Notes under the pieces: model-generated
The model's input: the letters and a program-made list of their open reading frames with translations, nothing else
What the model was told of the DNA's origin: nothing
Database searches by the model: none
In this document: positions 7,961 to 16,326 of the stretch, in pieces
Layout of the letters: the number at the start of each line of letters is the position of its first letter
Numbering within the stretch: the stretch's first letter is position 1
NCBI GenBank assembly: GCA_007128865.1
Contig: SKWP01000059.1
Coordinates: forward strand, 1-27,403
From: Paracoccaceae bacterium
GTDB lineage: Bacteria; Pseudomonadota; Alphaproteobacteria; Rhodobacterales; Rhodobacteraceae
Length of the DNA: 27,403 nucleotides
Direction: 5' to 3'
Translations under genes and position numbers: made by a program

Positions 7961-9187
7961 TCAGGGTTCCAGTTCGCAGATATCGGCCATCGCCAGCAGA
8001 TAGATGCGGATCATGTCCAGATAGTCGGGCACATCCACACGTTCGTCGGGCATGGTGTTGTAGCGCCCGCCCGGACCGCAGACGATGCCTTCCATCCCGC
8101 CCAGCACCCAGAGATTGCCGGCGTCGGTGCCATAATAGCCCGGCGGGGTTATGGCGCCGGTGGGCTGGGGCGTGCCGCGCACGGCCTGATAGGCGTCGTT
8201 TACGGCCCTGACCACCGGCGAATCCTTTGCAACCTCGAATGCCGGCATCAGGGGCCGGCCTTCGAGATGCTCGGGGATAACCCGCGCCCTGAGGCCCGGC
8301 CAGCGTGCCTCGAACCCGTCGAGCACCCGGCGCAGATCGGCAAGGGCGTTCTGCTCGGTCTGGCCGGGGCCATAGCGGCCAGAGCCCTTGAGCCGCACGA
8401 AATCGGCCACCTGCGGGGGGCGCCACTCGTGCAGGTCGCGGCCAAGCGCGCCATGCATCACCCCCACATGCACGCGGTTGATCGAGCGGTGTTCCTCGGT
8501 CGGGGCATCCGAAAAGGTCATCGCGTTCAGTTCGGGGATCAGCTCGCAGGCGGCCATGATCGCATCGACCGCTTCCTCGCGCTTGGACAGGTGGCGGGTG
8601 ATCCCTTCAAGTTCGATGATGAAGGTAAAGGCCGCCGCATGCATGGTCAGCGCCTGCAGGTCGGTCGGTTCGGAATTGATGAAGTAATCCGCCCGGATGC
8701 CGCTGCGGATCACTTCCAGAGTCCCCACGCCGCCCTGAAGCTCGCCCACCACATAGGTCAGGATCACATCGCCCTTGAGCCTGCGCCCGGCATCGATCAG
8801 CGTCTTGACCGCGCACAGCGATGCGGCGTCGCCGGCCTTCATGTTGGAAACGCCGATGCCGTAGATGAAATCGGCGTCCACCAGCCCGCCCCAGGGATCG
8901 ACCGTCCAGCCTTCGGAAACCGGGTTGGTATCGAGATGGCCGTTGAACAGCAGGCTCTTGCCGCCGCCGGTGCCGCGCCAGATGCCGATGGCGTTGAGCC
9001 TGTCGCCCCCCTCGACCGGTTGCAACCAGGCTTCCAGCCCCATGCCCTGCATGATCTCGACCATCCGCTCGGCCAGCTGCCGTTCGCCGGGGGTTTCCGA
9101 ATAGCTCTTGTGGCGAACCATCTCGGCGACGATGTCGAGGCAGGCCGCCTCGTCGATGCTGCGTGCAAGCTCGATTGCGCTGGTCAT
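7961..9187 (-). CDS. M20-family amidohydrolase (ArgE/DapE-like) with altered metal site
   Basis: A 408-residue protein with the M20 layout: catalytic domain, inserted dimerisation domain (about 180-300) and C-terminal half ending near GPGGRYNTMPDERV. Family enzymes remove acyl groups from amino acids with two metals. His84 and Asp86 (FNGHLDTNP) and Glu173 (SEPT) are kept. The bridging Asp is Asn115 (GVSNMKAG; usual GAADMKGG), the Glu after the catalytic base is Leu150 (GELQGG; usual DEEIGG), and the last His is apparently Asn377. The usual base Glu149 remains. The rest of the fold is well conserved, so it is not decaying. The start overlaps the ABC ATPase stop by 4 bases. N-acyl or amide bond cleavage is inferred from family only. 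Confidence 0.82.
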   Translation of the reverse strand: MTSAIELARSIDEAACLDIVAEMVRHKSYSETPGERQLAERMVEIMQGMGLEAWLQPVEGGDRLNAIGIWRGTGGGKSLLFNGHLDTNPVSEGWTVDPWGGLVDADFIYGIGVSNMKAGDAASLCAVKTLIDAGRRLKGDVILTYVVGELQGGVGTLEVIRSGIRADYFINSEPTDLQALTMHAAAFTFIIELEGITRHLSKREEAVDAIMAACELIPELNAMTFSDAPTEEHRSINRVHVGVMHGALGRDLHEWRPPQVADFVRLKGSGRYGPGQTEQNALADLRRVLDGFEARWPGLRARVIPEHLEGRPLMPAFEVAKDSPVVRAVNDAYQAVRGTPQPTGAITPPGYYGTDAGNLWVLGGMEGIVCGPGGRYNTMPDERVDVPDYLDMIRIYLLAMADICELEP

Positions 9188-10884
9188 GGTCCGGTTCCTT
9201 CGAGGTCGTCGACAGGGGCTTCAGCGACCACCGGCGGCGGGGTCACGGCCTCCAGCAGCGCGCGGGTGTAGGGGTGACGTTCGGGCGCCTCGGCATCCGG
9301 CGTGTCGAAAAGATCGACAAGCCGGCCATGCTGCATCACCGCGATGCGATGGGCCAGCTGGCGCACGAGGTTCAGGTCATGGGTGATGAAGATGCAGGCC
9401 GTGCCGGTTTCGGCCTGCAGGCCTACCATCAGTCGGGCAATCGATGCCTGGACCGATACATCCAGCGACGAGGTGATCTCGTCGCAGATCACCAGCCGCG
9501 GCTGTGCGGCAAAGGCCCGCGCAATCGCAACGCGCTGCTTTTCGCCCCCGGACAGCTGGTGCGGATAGCGCCGCGCATAATCGGCCGGCAGCAGCACCTT
9601 TTCCAGCAATTCCGCAACCTTGGCCGGGCGCTGCGCGGCCGGGACAAGCCCGTAGAGCTTGAGCGGCCGAGACAGGATCTGCCCGATGGTCTGGCGCGGG
9701 TTGAGCGAGCTGTCGGGATGCTGGAAGATCACCTGCACCGCGCGCCGGTAGCGGCGGTCGAAGTCCCTGCGCCGCACAAAGCCGCGGCCGTCAAAGCGCA
9801 CCGTCCCCCTGAAATCCTGCAATCCGGAAAGCACCTTGGCCACGGTGGACTTGCCCGAACCGGATTCGCCCACCACGCCCAGCAGCTCGCCCGGCCTGAC
9901 CCCCAGCGCCACGTCGATGGCCCCGTCGACCGCCTGTTTGGCCGAGCCGGTGATCCGGTCGAGCAAGCTGGGCCCGCCGTAGCGCACGTTCAGGGCCTGC
10001 GTTTCAAGCAGCGGCGCCGCGCCGGTGGCCGGTTGATCGACACCAAGCCACCGATCCGGCCTTGGCAGCGCAGCCAGCAGGCGCCGGGTGTAGGCCTCGC
10101 GCGGGTCGCGGAAGACCTCGGCGCATTGGCCCTGTTCGACGATAACCCCGCGATGGATCACCGCCACCCTGGGCGCGATCCGCGACACCAGCCCCAGATC
10201 GTGCGAGATATACAGCGCCGAAACATCGGTTTCTTCGCGCAGGGTTTCGAACAGTTGCAGGATCTGGCGGGCGGTGATGACGTCGAGCGCCGTTGTCGGC
10301 TCGTCAAAGATGATCAGTTCCGGGCTGCAAGCCAGGGCGGTTGCAATGACCACCCGCTGCTTTTCGCCACCCGAGGCCTCGTGCGGGTAGCGTTTCATCA
10401 TTTCGGCCGGGCGGGTGATGCCGGTCCGCGCCAGCGCTGCCTCGCCTTCCTTCCACGCCTGCTGAAGGCTCAGCCCCCGATGGCGGATCAGCACCTCCGA
10501 AAGCTGTTCGCCCAGCCGCAGGGTGGGGTTGAGCGACATGCTCGGATCCTGAAACACCATGGCGATGCGGCGGCCACGGATATCCAGCATCTGGTATTGC
10601 GACTTGCTGCGCAGGTTTTCGCCCGAAAGCAGGATCGCACCGTCGCTTTCGGTCGCCAGCGCCGGCAGATAGCGCATGATCGCCCAGGCAAGCGACGACT
10701 TGCCCGAACCGGACTCGCCCACCAGGCCCAGCGTCTCGCCGCGCCGGATCGTCAGGTTGATATCGTCGAGAACCTTCACGCCCTGTTCGGGGCCGCCATA
10801 GGTCAGCGAATAGTCGCGGACTTCCAGGATCGGCGGGGTCGTGCCTGCCGATCCGGCTGCGGTCTGGTTGTTGGTTTCCGACAT
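9184..10884 (-). CDS. Oligopeptide-type ABC transporter ATP-binding protein, two fused ATPase domains (DppD-DppF type)
   Basis: A 566-residue protein with two complete ABC ATPase domains in tandem, as in GsiA-type proteins, powering import by the two permeases encoded just upstream. Domain 1 has Walker A GESGSGKSS (about 56-64), signature ASGGEKQRV and Walker B IIFDEPTTALD. Domain 2 has GESGSGKST, LSGGEKQRV and VICDEITSSLD. After each comes an oligopeptide-transporter extension (RDPREAYTRRLL; ERHPYTRALLEAV). I start at MSETNNQ, which has CAGGAG about 12 bases upstream and begins just after the permease stop. An upstream start would add 15 residues and overlap the permease. It acts on the cytoplasmic face. 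Confidence 0.93.
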   Translation of the reverse strand: MSETNNQTAAGSAGTTPPILEVRDYSLTYGGPEQGVKVLDDINLTIRRGETLGLVGESGSGKSSLAWAIMRYLPALATESDGAILLSGENLRSKSQYQMLDIRGRRIAMVFQDPSMSLNPTLRLGEQLSEVLIRHRGLSLQQAWKEGEAALARTGITRPAEMMKRYPHEASGGEKQRVVIATALACSPELIIFDEPTTALDVITARQILQLFETLREETDVSALYISHDLGLVSRIAPRVAVIHRGVIVEQGQCAEVFRDPREAYTRRLLAALPRPDRWLGVDQPATGAAPLLETQALNVRYGGPSLLDRITGSAKQAVDGAIDVALGVRPGELLGVVGESGSGKSTVAKVLSGLQDFRGTVRFDGRGFVRRRDFDRRYRRAVQVIFQHPDSSLNPRQTIGQILSRPLKLYGLVPAAQRPAKVAELLEKVLLPADYARRYPHQLSGGEKQRVAIARAFAAQPRLVICDEITSSLDVSVQASIARLMVGLQAETGTACIFITHDLNLVRQLAHRIAVMQHGRLVDLFDTPDAEAPERHPYTRALLEAVTPPPVVAEAPVDDLEGTGP

Positions 10885-10888
10885 GGCT

Positions 10889-11707
10889 TCAGTGGCTCCT
10901 GCGCACATCGAGGCTGTCGCGCAGGGCATCGCCGAAAAGGTTGAAGCCCATGGCTGCCAGCGCGATCGCGATACCGGGAACCACCACCATCCATGGGTTG
11001 CGGAACATGAACTGGCGCGCCTCGGCCACCATCAGGCCCCATTCGGTGCTGGGCGGCTGGGCGCCAAGCCCGAGAAAGCCGAGCGTCGCGCCGATCATGA
11101 TCGCAAAGGAAACCCGAATGGTCGCCTCGACGATGATCGGCCCCATGGCGTTGGGCATGACTTCCCGGCCGACGATGTAGACCGAGGATTCGCCGCGTGC
11201 GACCGCGGCAAGCACATATTCGCGCGTTCGGATCGACAGCACCGCGCTGCGCGCGATCCGCGCCATGCCCGGCGTGAAGGCCACGGCGACCGCCAGCATC
11301 GCATGCCCCATGCCGCCGCCCAGAATGGTCACGATCAGCAGCGTGAACAGCAGGTCCGGCACCGCAAGGAACCCGTCGATGATCCGCATGATCACGCTGT
11401 CGACCCAACGGCCGGCGACCCCTGCGATCACCCCGATGATGGTTCCTGCGGCGACCCCCAGCAGGGTCGCGCCGATCCCGAAGAACACCGTGGACGGCGC
11501 GCCGTGCAGCAGGCGCGAAAGGATGTCGCGGCCGAACTGGTCGGTGCCCAGCCAATGGGCTGCCGAAGGCCCCTGAAGGCGAACCTGCGGGTGGAACTGC
11601 TGCGGGTCGTAAGGCGCGAGCCACGGGCCGAAGAGCGCCGCAACGCCGACGATCAGCAGCAGCAGGCCACCGACCATCCCCGGATAGCTGCGGAACGGGC
11701 TAGTCAT
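10889..11707 (-). CDS. ABC transporter permease, DppC type
   Basis: About 272 residues with N-terminal TM helix (MVGGLLLLIVGVAALFGPWLA), a DppC-type periplasmic part (LGTDQFGRDILSRLLHGAP), and a five-helix transport domain. The EAA loop reads AVARGESSVYIVGREVMPNA, the contact for the ATPase. I start at MTSPFRS, whose ATG overlaps the stop of the DppB-type gene in ATGACTAG; a TTG 18 bases earlier is possible. Together with the neighbouring DppB-type protein it forms the membrane channel. The substrate is set mainly by the binding protein. Confidence 0.93.
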   Translation of the reverse strand: MTSPFRSYPGMVGGLLLLIVGVAALFGPWLAPYDPQQFHPQVRLQGPSAAHWLGTDQFGRDILSRLLHGAPSTVFFGIGATLLGVAAGTIIGVIAGVAGRWVDSVIMRIIDGFLAVPDLLFTLLIVTILGGGMGHAMLAVAVAFTPGMARIARSAVLSIRTREYVLAAVARGESSVYIVGREVMPNAMGPIIVEATIRVSFAIMIGATLGFLGLGAQPPSTEWGLMVAEARQFMFRNPWMVVVPGIAIALAAMGFNLFGDALRDSLDVRRSH

Positions 11708-12650
11708 AGCGCACCCGCGGATCAAGCAGGGCGATGACGATATCCGAAATCAGATTGGTCAGCGCATAGACCATGGCCAGCACCAGCGTGACGGCCTGGA
11801 TCACCGGCAGGTCGCGGTTTTCGAGCGCATAGATCAGCGTCCGCCCCAGCCCCGGCCAGGCAAAGATTTCCTCGACCACGATGATTCCGCCCAGCAGATA
11901 GCCGACGTCGAGCGAGATCACCGCCACTGCCGGCGCCATCGAATTCGGCAGCGCATGGCGGCGGATGACGCGGCGTTCGTGCAGCCCTTTAAGCCGCGCG
12001 GCGCGGATATAGTCGCTTGACAGCACGTCCGACATCTCGCTGCGGACCTGCCGCGAGATATGCGCGGTCATCACCAGACCGAGCGTGATCGCCGGCAAGG
12101 CCACATGCGCCCAGTAGCCCGACATGCTTTCCCAGGGCGCGACATACCCGCCGGCCGGGAACAGCCCGGTTGCCGGCCCCGCCAGCAGCACCAGAAGCAC
12201 CGTGGCCGTCACGAATTCCGGCATCGCGGTGCCGACATAGGCCAGAACCCCGATCCCCAGATCAGAGGCCGTGCCGCGCCGGACGGCCGCAAGGATACCC
12301 AGCGGAATCGCGATGATGGTGACGCCGACAAGCGCGGTCACCGCCAGAACGGCGGAATTCCAAAGTGCATCGCCAACAACCTTGGAAACCGGCATGCCAA
12401 GCCGCAGGGAGGTTCCGAGATCTCCCTGCAGCATGCCTGCGACCCAGGCGAAGTACTGGGTGTACCAGGGCCGGTCCAGACCAAGCTGCCGTTCAAGTGC
12501 GGCAACCTGGTCGGGACTTCCGTATTCGCCCAGTATCATGACCGCGGCATTGCCCGGCAGGATCATCGTCACCGCAAAGACCGCAAAGGTCACGATGACG
12601 AGAACCAGCAGGACCGCGCCGAGGCGGCGGATCAGATAGCTGAGCGTCAC
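11700..12650 (-). CDS. ABC transporter permease, DppB type
   Basis: A 316-residue protein with the DppB pattern: MTLSYLIRRLGAVLLVLV at the N-terminus, the periplasmic segment LGLDRPWYTQYFAWVAGMLQGDLGTSL and six predicted helices. The EAA loop (RAARLKGLHERRVIRRHALPNS) is followed by the final GLGRTLIYALENRDLPVIQ motif. The start codon is GTG with GGAG upstream, lying inside the last bases of the gap to the binding-protein gene (4 bp after its stop). It pairs with the DppC-type permease to form the importer channel. Confidence 0.93.
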   Translation of the reverse strand: MTLSYLIRRLGAVLLVLVIVTFAVFAVTMILPGNAAVMILGEYGSPDQVAALERQLGLDRPWYTQYFAWVAGMLQGDLGTSLRLGMPVSKVVGDALWNSAVLAVTALVGVTIIAIPLGILAAVRRGTASDLGIGVLAYVGTAMPEFVTATVLLVLLAGPATGLFPAGGYVAPWESMSGYWAHVALPAITLGLVMTAHISRQVRSEMSDVLSSDYIRAARLKGLHERRVIRRHALPNSMAPAVAVISLDVGYLLGGIIVVEEIFAWPGLGRTLIYALENRDLPVIQAVTLVLAMVYALTNLISDIVIALLDPRVRYD

Positions 12651-12654
12651 CGGG

Positions 12655-14199
12655 TCAGCTCCGGTTCAGCCATACGTCCTCGATGAAGAAGACGCGCGAG
12701 ATCGGTTGCACCGTCCAGCCTTCGACATGGCTGCGGCTGGCCGTCAGCACATCCTCGAAGAACGGCACGATGTAGGGCACATCGCGCAGGATCAGCTCCT
12801 GGGCCTCGGCATAGATGCGCGCACGTTCGGCCGGATCGACCGTTGCCTGACCAAGCTCGACCAGCGCATCGAACTCGGCGTTGAACCATGCGGTGTCCTG
12901 GAACGAGGCGTCCGACGTCAGCAGCAGCCGGAAGGTTGCATCCTCGGTCGGCTGCATCCCCCAGTAACCCATGTAGAAATTGCCCTGCATCCAGACATTC
13001 GCCAGATAGGTGTCATGGGGCATCGATTCGACGTTGATGCGGAAGCCTGCCGGTTCGGCCATCTGGCGGATGGCGATGGCGACCTGGCCGCGGATCGCCG
13101 GCCGGTTGGAGGCCACCAGCGTGATGTCGATCCCGTCCGGATAGCCGGCTTCGGCCAGCAGTGCCCGCGCCGCGGCCGGATCATAGGGGATTTCGGGGCT
13201 GTCGATGTAGAACTGGAACTCCGGCGACAGGATGTTGTCGTTGCCGACCCGGCCCAGCCCTTCGAGCACGATGTCCACCAGAAGCTGCCGGTCGACCGCC
13301 ATCGCAAGCGCCCGGCGCACCCGCACGTCGTCAAAGGGCGGCTGATCCTGGCGCATCACCACATTGATGTAACGCCCCGACGGCACCCGCAGCGCGTTCA
13401 CGCCCGGCGCGCTGGCGATGCGGTCGTAATCGGCCTGCTGGACATTCAGCATCACGTCCACGTCGCCGGACAGGAAGTTCACGGTTTCGGCGGCAAGGTC
13501 GGGGAACAGGTGCATCTCGACCGCATCGAGATACGGCTTGCCCTCGATGAAGTAGTTCTCGTTGCGCACCAGCCGCACGATGCGGGCGCTGTCATAGGTT
13601 TCCAGCTTGAACGGCCCGGTACCGTTGGCGGTGGTTTCGATCTGGCTCAGGTCGCCCTCGACCACCGCTTTGGACAGGATGCGGGCGTTGGCATGGGCCG
13701 TCGAGAACGGCAGGTCCGCGAACGGCGTGCTGAGGTGGAACCGAACCGTCAGGTCGTCCACCGCCTCGATGCGTTCGACCATGGTCAGCACCGCCCGCGC
13801 GGCCGAAGGGATGTCGGGGTCGAGGATTGCCTCGAAGGTGGCCACCACATCGGCCGCCGTCAGCGGGCTGCCATCATGGAAGGTCACACCCGGACGCAGG
13901 TTGAAGGTAAAGCTCGTGGCATCCTCGGACGCTTCCCAGGATTCGGCCAGGTCGGGCAGCGGGGTGTTGTCGGGGCCGATCCGGGTCAGTCCCGAATAGA
14001 CCATGTCGATCACCGGGTATTCCGCCGGCCCGGACAGCGTCAGCACGTTCAGCGTTGCAATCCGGGTGGAATGGCTGATGCGCAGCGTTCCCCCGCGAAC
14101 CGGGTCGCCTGCCTGGGCAAGGCTCACCCCCGGCAGAATGCCGGCCGTGGCCGCGAGCCCGACCATGAAGCCGCGACGATAGACGGTGAATTCAGTCAT
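12655..14199 (-). CDS. ABC transporter substrate-binding protein, family 5 (oligopeptide type)
   Basis: A 514-residue periplasmic binding protein. The N-terminus YRRGFMVGLAATAGIL... ending SLAQA looks like a signal peptide with an RR-x-F pair, so Tat export is possible though the motif is not perfect. The mature part has the family-5 hallmarks: GGTLRIS, VIDMVYSGLTRI, LPDLAESWEAS, TFNLRPGVTFHDGSPLTAADVV and GTGPFKLE. Family members bind peptides, nickel, opines and other amino-acid derivatives, so the ligand cannot be read from sequence. Its ribosome site is very strong (AGGAGG at 14209-14214), fitting the high amounts needed of a binding protein, and a hairpin lies just upstream. Confidence 0.95.
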   Translation of the reverse strand: MTEFTVYRRGFMVGLAATAGILPGVSLAQAGDPVRGGTLRISHSTRIATLNVLTLSGPAEYPVIDMVYSGLTRIGPDNTPLPDLAESWEASEDATSFTFNLRPGVTFHDGSPLTAADVVATFEAILDPDIPSAARAVLTMVERIEAVDDLTVRFHLSTPFADLPFSTAHANARILSKAVVEGDLSQIETTANGTGPFKLETYDSARIVRLVRNENYFIEGKPYLDAVEMHLFPDLAAETVNFLSGDVDVMLNVQQADYDRIASAPGVNALRVPSGRYINVVMRQDQPPFDDVRVRRALAMAVDRQLLVDIVLEGLGRVGNDNILSPEFQFYIDSPEIPYDPAAARALLAEAGYPDGIDITLVASNRPAIRGQVAIAIRQMAEPAGFRINVESMPHDTYLANVWMQGNFYMGYWGMQPTEDATFRLLLTSDASFQDTAWFNAEFDALVELGQATVDPAERARIYAEAQELILRDVPYIVPFFEDVLTASRSHVEGWTVQPISRVFFIEDVWLNRS

Positions 14200-14221
14200 A
14201 TTCCGGTACCTCCTGTTGAAT

Positions 14222-14237
14222 CCCGTCCGGCGACGGG
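14222..14237 (-). promoter_or_regulatory. Intercistronic hairpin before the binding-protein gene
   Basis: CCCGTC-loop-GACGGG forms a perfect 6-bp stem with a 4-base loop in the 67-bp gap between the M24 gene and the binding-protein gene, about 8 bases before the strong ribosome site. There is no T-run, so it is unlikely to be a full terminator. Such hairpins often protect or process the mRNA so that the binding protein is made in excess. That role is inference. Confidence 0.4.
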
Positions 14238-14266
14238 GAAGCTGTGTTGTCAGACCCCGGCGCCCG

Positions 14267-15445
14267 CTATGTTATTATCGTCAGGTCGTCGGGAAGTGCG
14301 GTCAGAACCTCGGGCGCGCCATCGGTGACAAGCAGGGTATGGCCCACGCCCATCGCATAGCCGGTATCCGCATCACCCATCATCACGTGATAGAACAGCG
14401 TCATCCCCGGCTCGCACCGCGTCGGATTGCCCGAATAGATCATCGGCGGCACATCCATGCTGGTCGGGGCAAAGGTGCACCCCACCGAATAGCCGGTGGC
14501 GCCGTAGCGGTGCGCCTTGTAGCCGCCCTCGTCGAGACCCTGCGCATGGACATCGAAGATCTCGCCCAGCGTGGTGCCGGGGCGGGCGATTTCGGTCATG
14601 CGTTCCAGCGTCCGGCGCGAGACGTCATACATCTTGCGCTGCGCGTCAGCCACCTTGCCGAACAGGATCATCCATTCCGTCTTGACGTTGTAGCGCCGGT
14701 AGGCGACCGGGTATTCGACAAGGATCTGGTCTTGCGGCTCGATGGTGCGGGGACCGGAAACGCCGCGGCCGTACACGGCCTTGAAGCCGGAGTTGAACAG
14801 CGGCGCGTTGGGCGGCATGTCGGCGCCGCGTTCCAGCGTGGAGGCCAGATAGACGGCCTTCAGATGCGCGTCGGTGATGCCCGGGCGGGCGGCGGCAATG
14901 ATGTCTTCCAGCGACCGGTCGAGGATTTCGGCGGCCTTGCGCACATAGACCAGCTCGGCCGGCGACTTGATCAGTCGCAGCTTGCGGATCAGGTGGTTGT
15001 CGTCATCGAGCGTGCACCAGTCGCCAAGGGTCTTCTGCAGCCGCCACAGGTTCCAGCCGGTCAGCCCGTGGGTGTTGAGCTCGACCGCAATCCGCTTGCC
15101 GCCAAGCCCGAGCTCGTCGAGGATCGCCTTCAGGTCACGGGCCGGGTTGGCATCCTCGGCATCCCACCAGATGCGGATGTCCTCGATCGTCGAGGTCTGC
15201 CGCGCCTGATACAGGTCCGGCCGCCGGGTCAGCAGCACGATCGGATCGGCATCCGCGGTCACCACAGCGCACTGGAAGTACACGTATCCGCCGGTGTCGT
15301 AACCGGTCAGCCAGAACAGGCTTTCCTGCGCGAACACCAGCATGGCATCGAAGCCCTGTTCGCGCAGCCGGGCACGCAGCCGATCCTGGCGCGACAGATG
15401 TTCCTCACGGGAAAACGGCAGCACGGAACCCGGTTCGATTGCCAC
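14267..15445 (-). CDS. M24-family creatinase-like hydrolase (second paralogue), metal ligands absent
   Basis: 392 residues, first gene of the left-going operon. I start at GTG 15445: AGGGGG (15451-15456) stands 5 bases before it, and the candidate promoter puts the transcript start about 60 bases upstream; a TTG at 15484 has no good ribosome site. It has a creatinase N-terminal domain (FAQESLFWLTGYDTGGY) and an M24 domain from RLIKSPAELVYVRKA. The metal ligands are replaced as in the first paralogue: Glu244 without an Asp pair, Tyr319 (GYSVG for GHGIG), His353 and His369. It is very like 6757-7956 but lies at the other end of the same operon. Probably a metal-independent amidohydrolase of the creatinase/ectoine hydrolase kind; the substrate is unknown. 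Confidence 0.85.
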   Translation of the reverse strand: MAIEPGSVLPFSREEHLSRQDRLRARLREQGFDAMLVFAQESLFWLTGYDTGGYVYFQCAVVTADADPIVLLTRRPDLYQARQTSTIEDIRIWWDAEDANPARDLKAILDELGLGGKRIAVELNTHGLTGWNLWRLQKTLGDWCTLDDDNHLIRKLRLIKSPAELVYVRKAAEILDRSLEDIIAAARPGITDAHLKAVYLASTLERGADMPPNAPLFNSGFKAVYGRGVSGPRTIEPQDQILVEYPVAYRRYNVKTEWMILFGKVADAQRKMYDVSRRTLERMTEIARPGTTLGEIFDVHAQGLDEGGYKAHRYGATGYSVGCTFAPTSMDVPPMIYSGNPTRCEPGMTLFYHVMMGDADTGYAMGVGHTLLVTDGAPEVLTALPDDLTIIT

Positions 15446-15510
15446 AGACGCCCCCTTGTCCTGACCCGCAGCGCCTGCCCGCAAATCCTGCGGAACGTGC
15501 GATTGCTTTG

Positions 15511-15539
15511 ATCCTAGTCTGTGGTATACCAGCAGTCAA
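15511..15539 (-). promoter_or_regulatory. Candidate sigma-70-type promoter of the left-going operon
   Basis: On the minus strand, TTGACT (15534-15539) and TAGGAT (15511-15516) match the -35 and -10 consensus at 5 of 6 and 4 of 6 positions with exactly 17 bp between. The TGGTATACCA palindrome lies wholly inside the spacer, the ideal place for a repressor to block RNA polymerase. Confidence 0.65.
15522..15531. promoter_or_regulatory. Perfect palindrome TGGTATACCA, probable GntR operator 1
   Basis: A 10-bp perfect palindrome in the divergent region between the M24/ABC operon and the GntR gene. The identical word occurs once more, at 21193-21202, also between divergent genes of the same cluster; I found no other copy. 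Its form (TGGT-x2-ACCA) is of the type bound by GntR-family FadR/VanR-like dimers, and a GntR gene starts 136 bp away. Confidence 0.75.
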
Positions 15540-15666
15540 CCACAAGAATACCTTGACCTTGCCGGAGTCAGACCTTGCCAATCCGTACCAGTATGGCATT
15601 TGCCTCAGACCGATTGTTCCATGTGCCCGCGACAGTCACCGGGTCAAAGGGCGGGAGCCGGCCGTC

Positions 15667-16326
15667 ATGCTGACGACACCCGACAAGCGGCTCGCGCTGC
15701 AGGCCTACGAGCGGATCCTGGATCTGATTCAGTCACGGCAGGCGCGGCCGGGCGATCTGATCAATGAACGCCAGCTTGCCGAGGCGCTGGAGATGTCGCG
15801 GACGCCGGTTCGCGATGCGCTGCTGATGCTCGAGGCCGAGGGGCTGCTGGTGCGTCAGGGCAAGCGCGGCATGCAGGTCAAGGAGATGAAGGTCGAGGAT
15901 TTCCTCGATGCGCTTCAGATACGCATGCTGCTCGAACCCGAGGTTTCCCGCATGGCTGCCGCCAGCATCCCCGCGGCCGAGCTTGCCGGCCTGCGGCAGC
16001 GGTTCGAGGCCCTGATCGCATCGGCCAGCAACGACGGCCACGAGGTCGACCGCGAAGAGGTGCGCGCCGTCGATGAAGGGCTGCACGGGCTGATCGCCGA
16101 ATGCGCGGGCAACCAGCAGCTTTCGTCCATCATCCGGACCCTGCGCCGCCAGACACAGATATTCGACCTGCGCAGCGTGCCCGAGCGGTTCGAGGCCACA
16201 TGCCGCGAACATATCGCCATCATCGATGCACTGGCCGCCCGCGACGGCGACAAGGCATCCGGGGCAATGGCGCACCATCTCGATGCGGTGCGCGCCAGCA
16301 TCATCAACCGGCTGATCCGCACATGA
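15667..16326 (+). CDS. GntR-family transcriptional regulator, FCD (FadR/VanR) subfamily
   Basis: 219 residues. The N-terminal winged helix-turn-helix (about 10-75) contains INERQLAEALEMSRTPVRDALLMLEAEGLL, listed here as two parts: INERQLAEALEMS and RTPVRDALLMLEAEGL. The C-terminal FCD ligand domain (about 80-219) keeps the metal-binding set: Asp136, His140, His182 and His204. Such regulators usually repress a catabolic operon until a small carboxylated ligand binds. I start at the ATG with GGGAG 12 bases upstream; longer readings add no conserved sequence. Its stop overlaps the next start by 4 bases, so it is made with the enzymes it probably controls. The two TGGTATACCA sites are its likely targets. 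Confidence 0.92.
   Translation: MLTTPDKRLALQAYERILDLIQSRQARPGDLINERQLAEALEMSRTPVRDALLMLEAEGLLVRQGKRGMQVKEMKVEDFLDALQIRMLLEPEVSRMAAASIPAAELAGLRQRFEALIASASNDGHEVDREEVRAVDEGLHGLIAECAGNQQLSSIIRTLRRQTQIFDLRSVPERFEATCREHIAIIDALAARDGDKASGAMAHHLDAVRASIINRLIRT

Noticed and set aside
6364..8211. A long plus-strand frame running through the non-coding gap and antisense to the M24 gene
   Set aside because: No start with a ribosome site, no conserved sequence, and it covers the nested inverted repeats; not a credible protein.
9163..10944. A 593-codon open frame opposite the fused ABC ATPase
   Set aside because: The minus strand has two complete sets of Walker and signature motifs; the plus-strand product is compositionally an antisense artefact.
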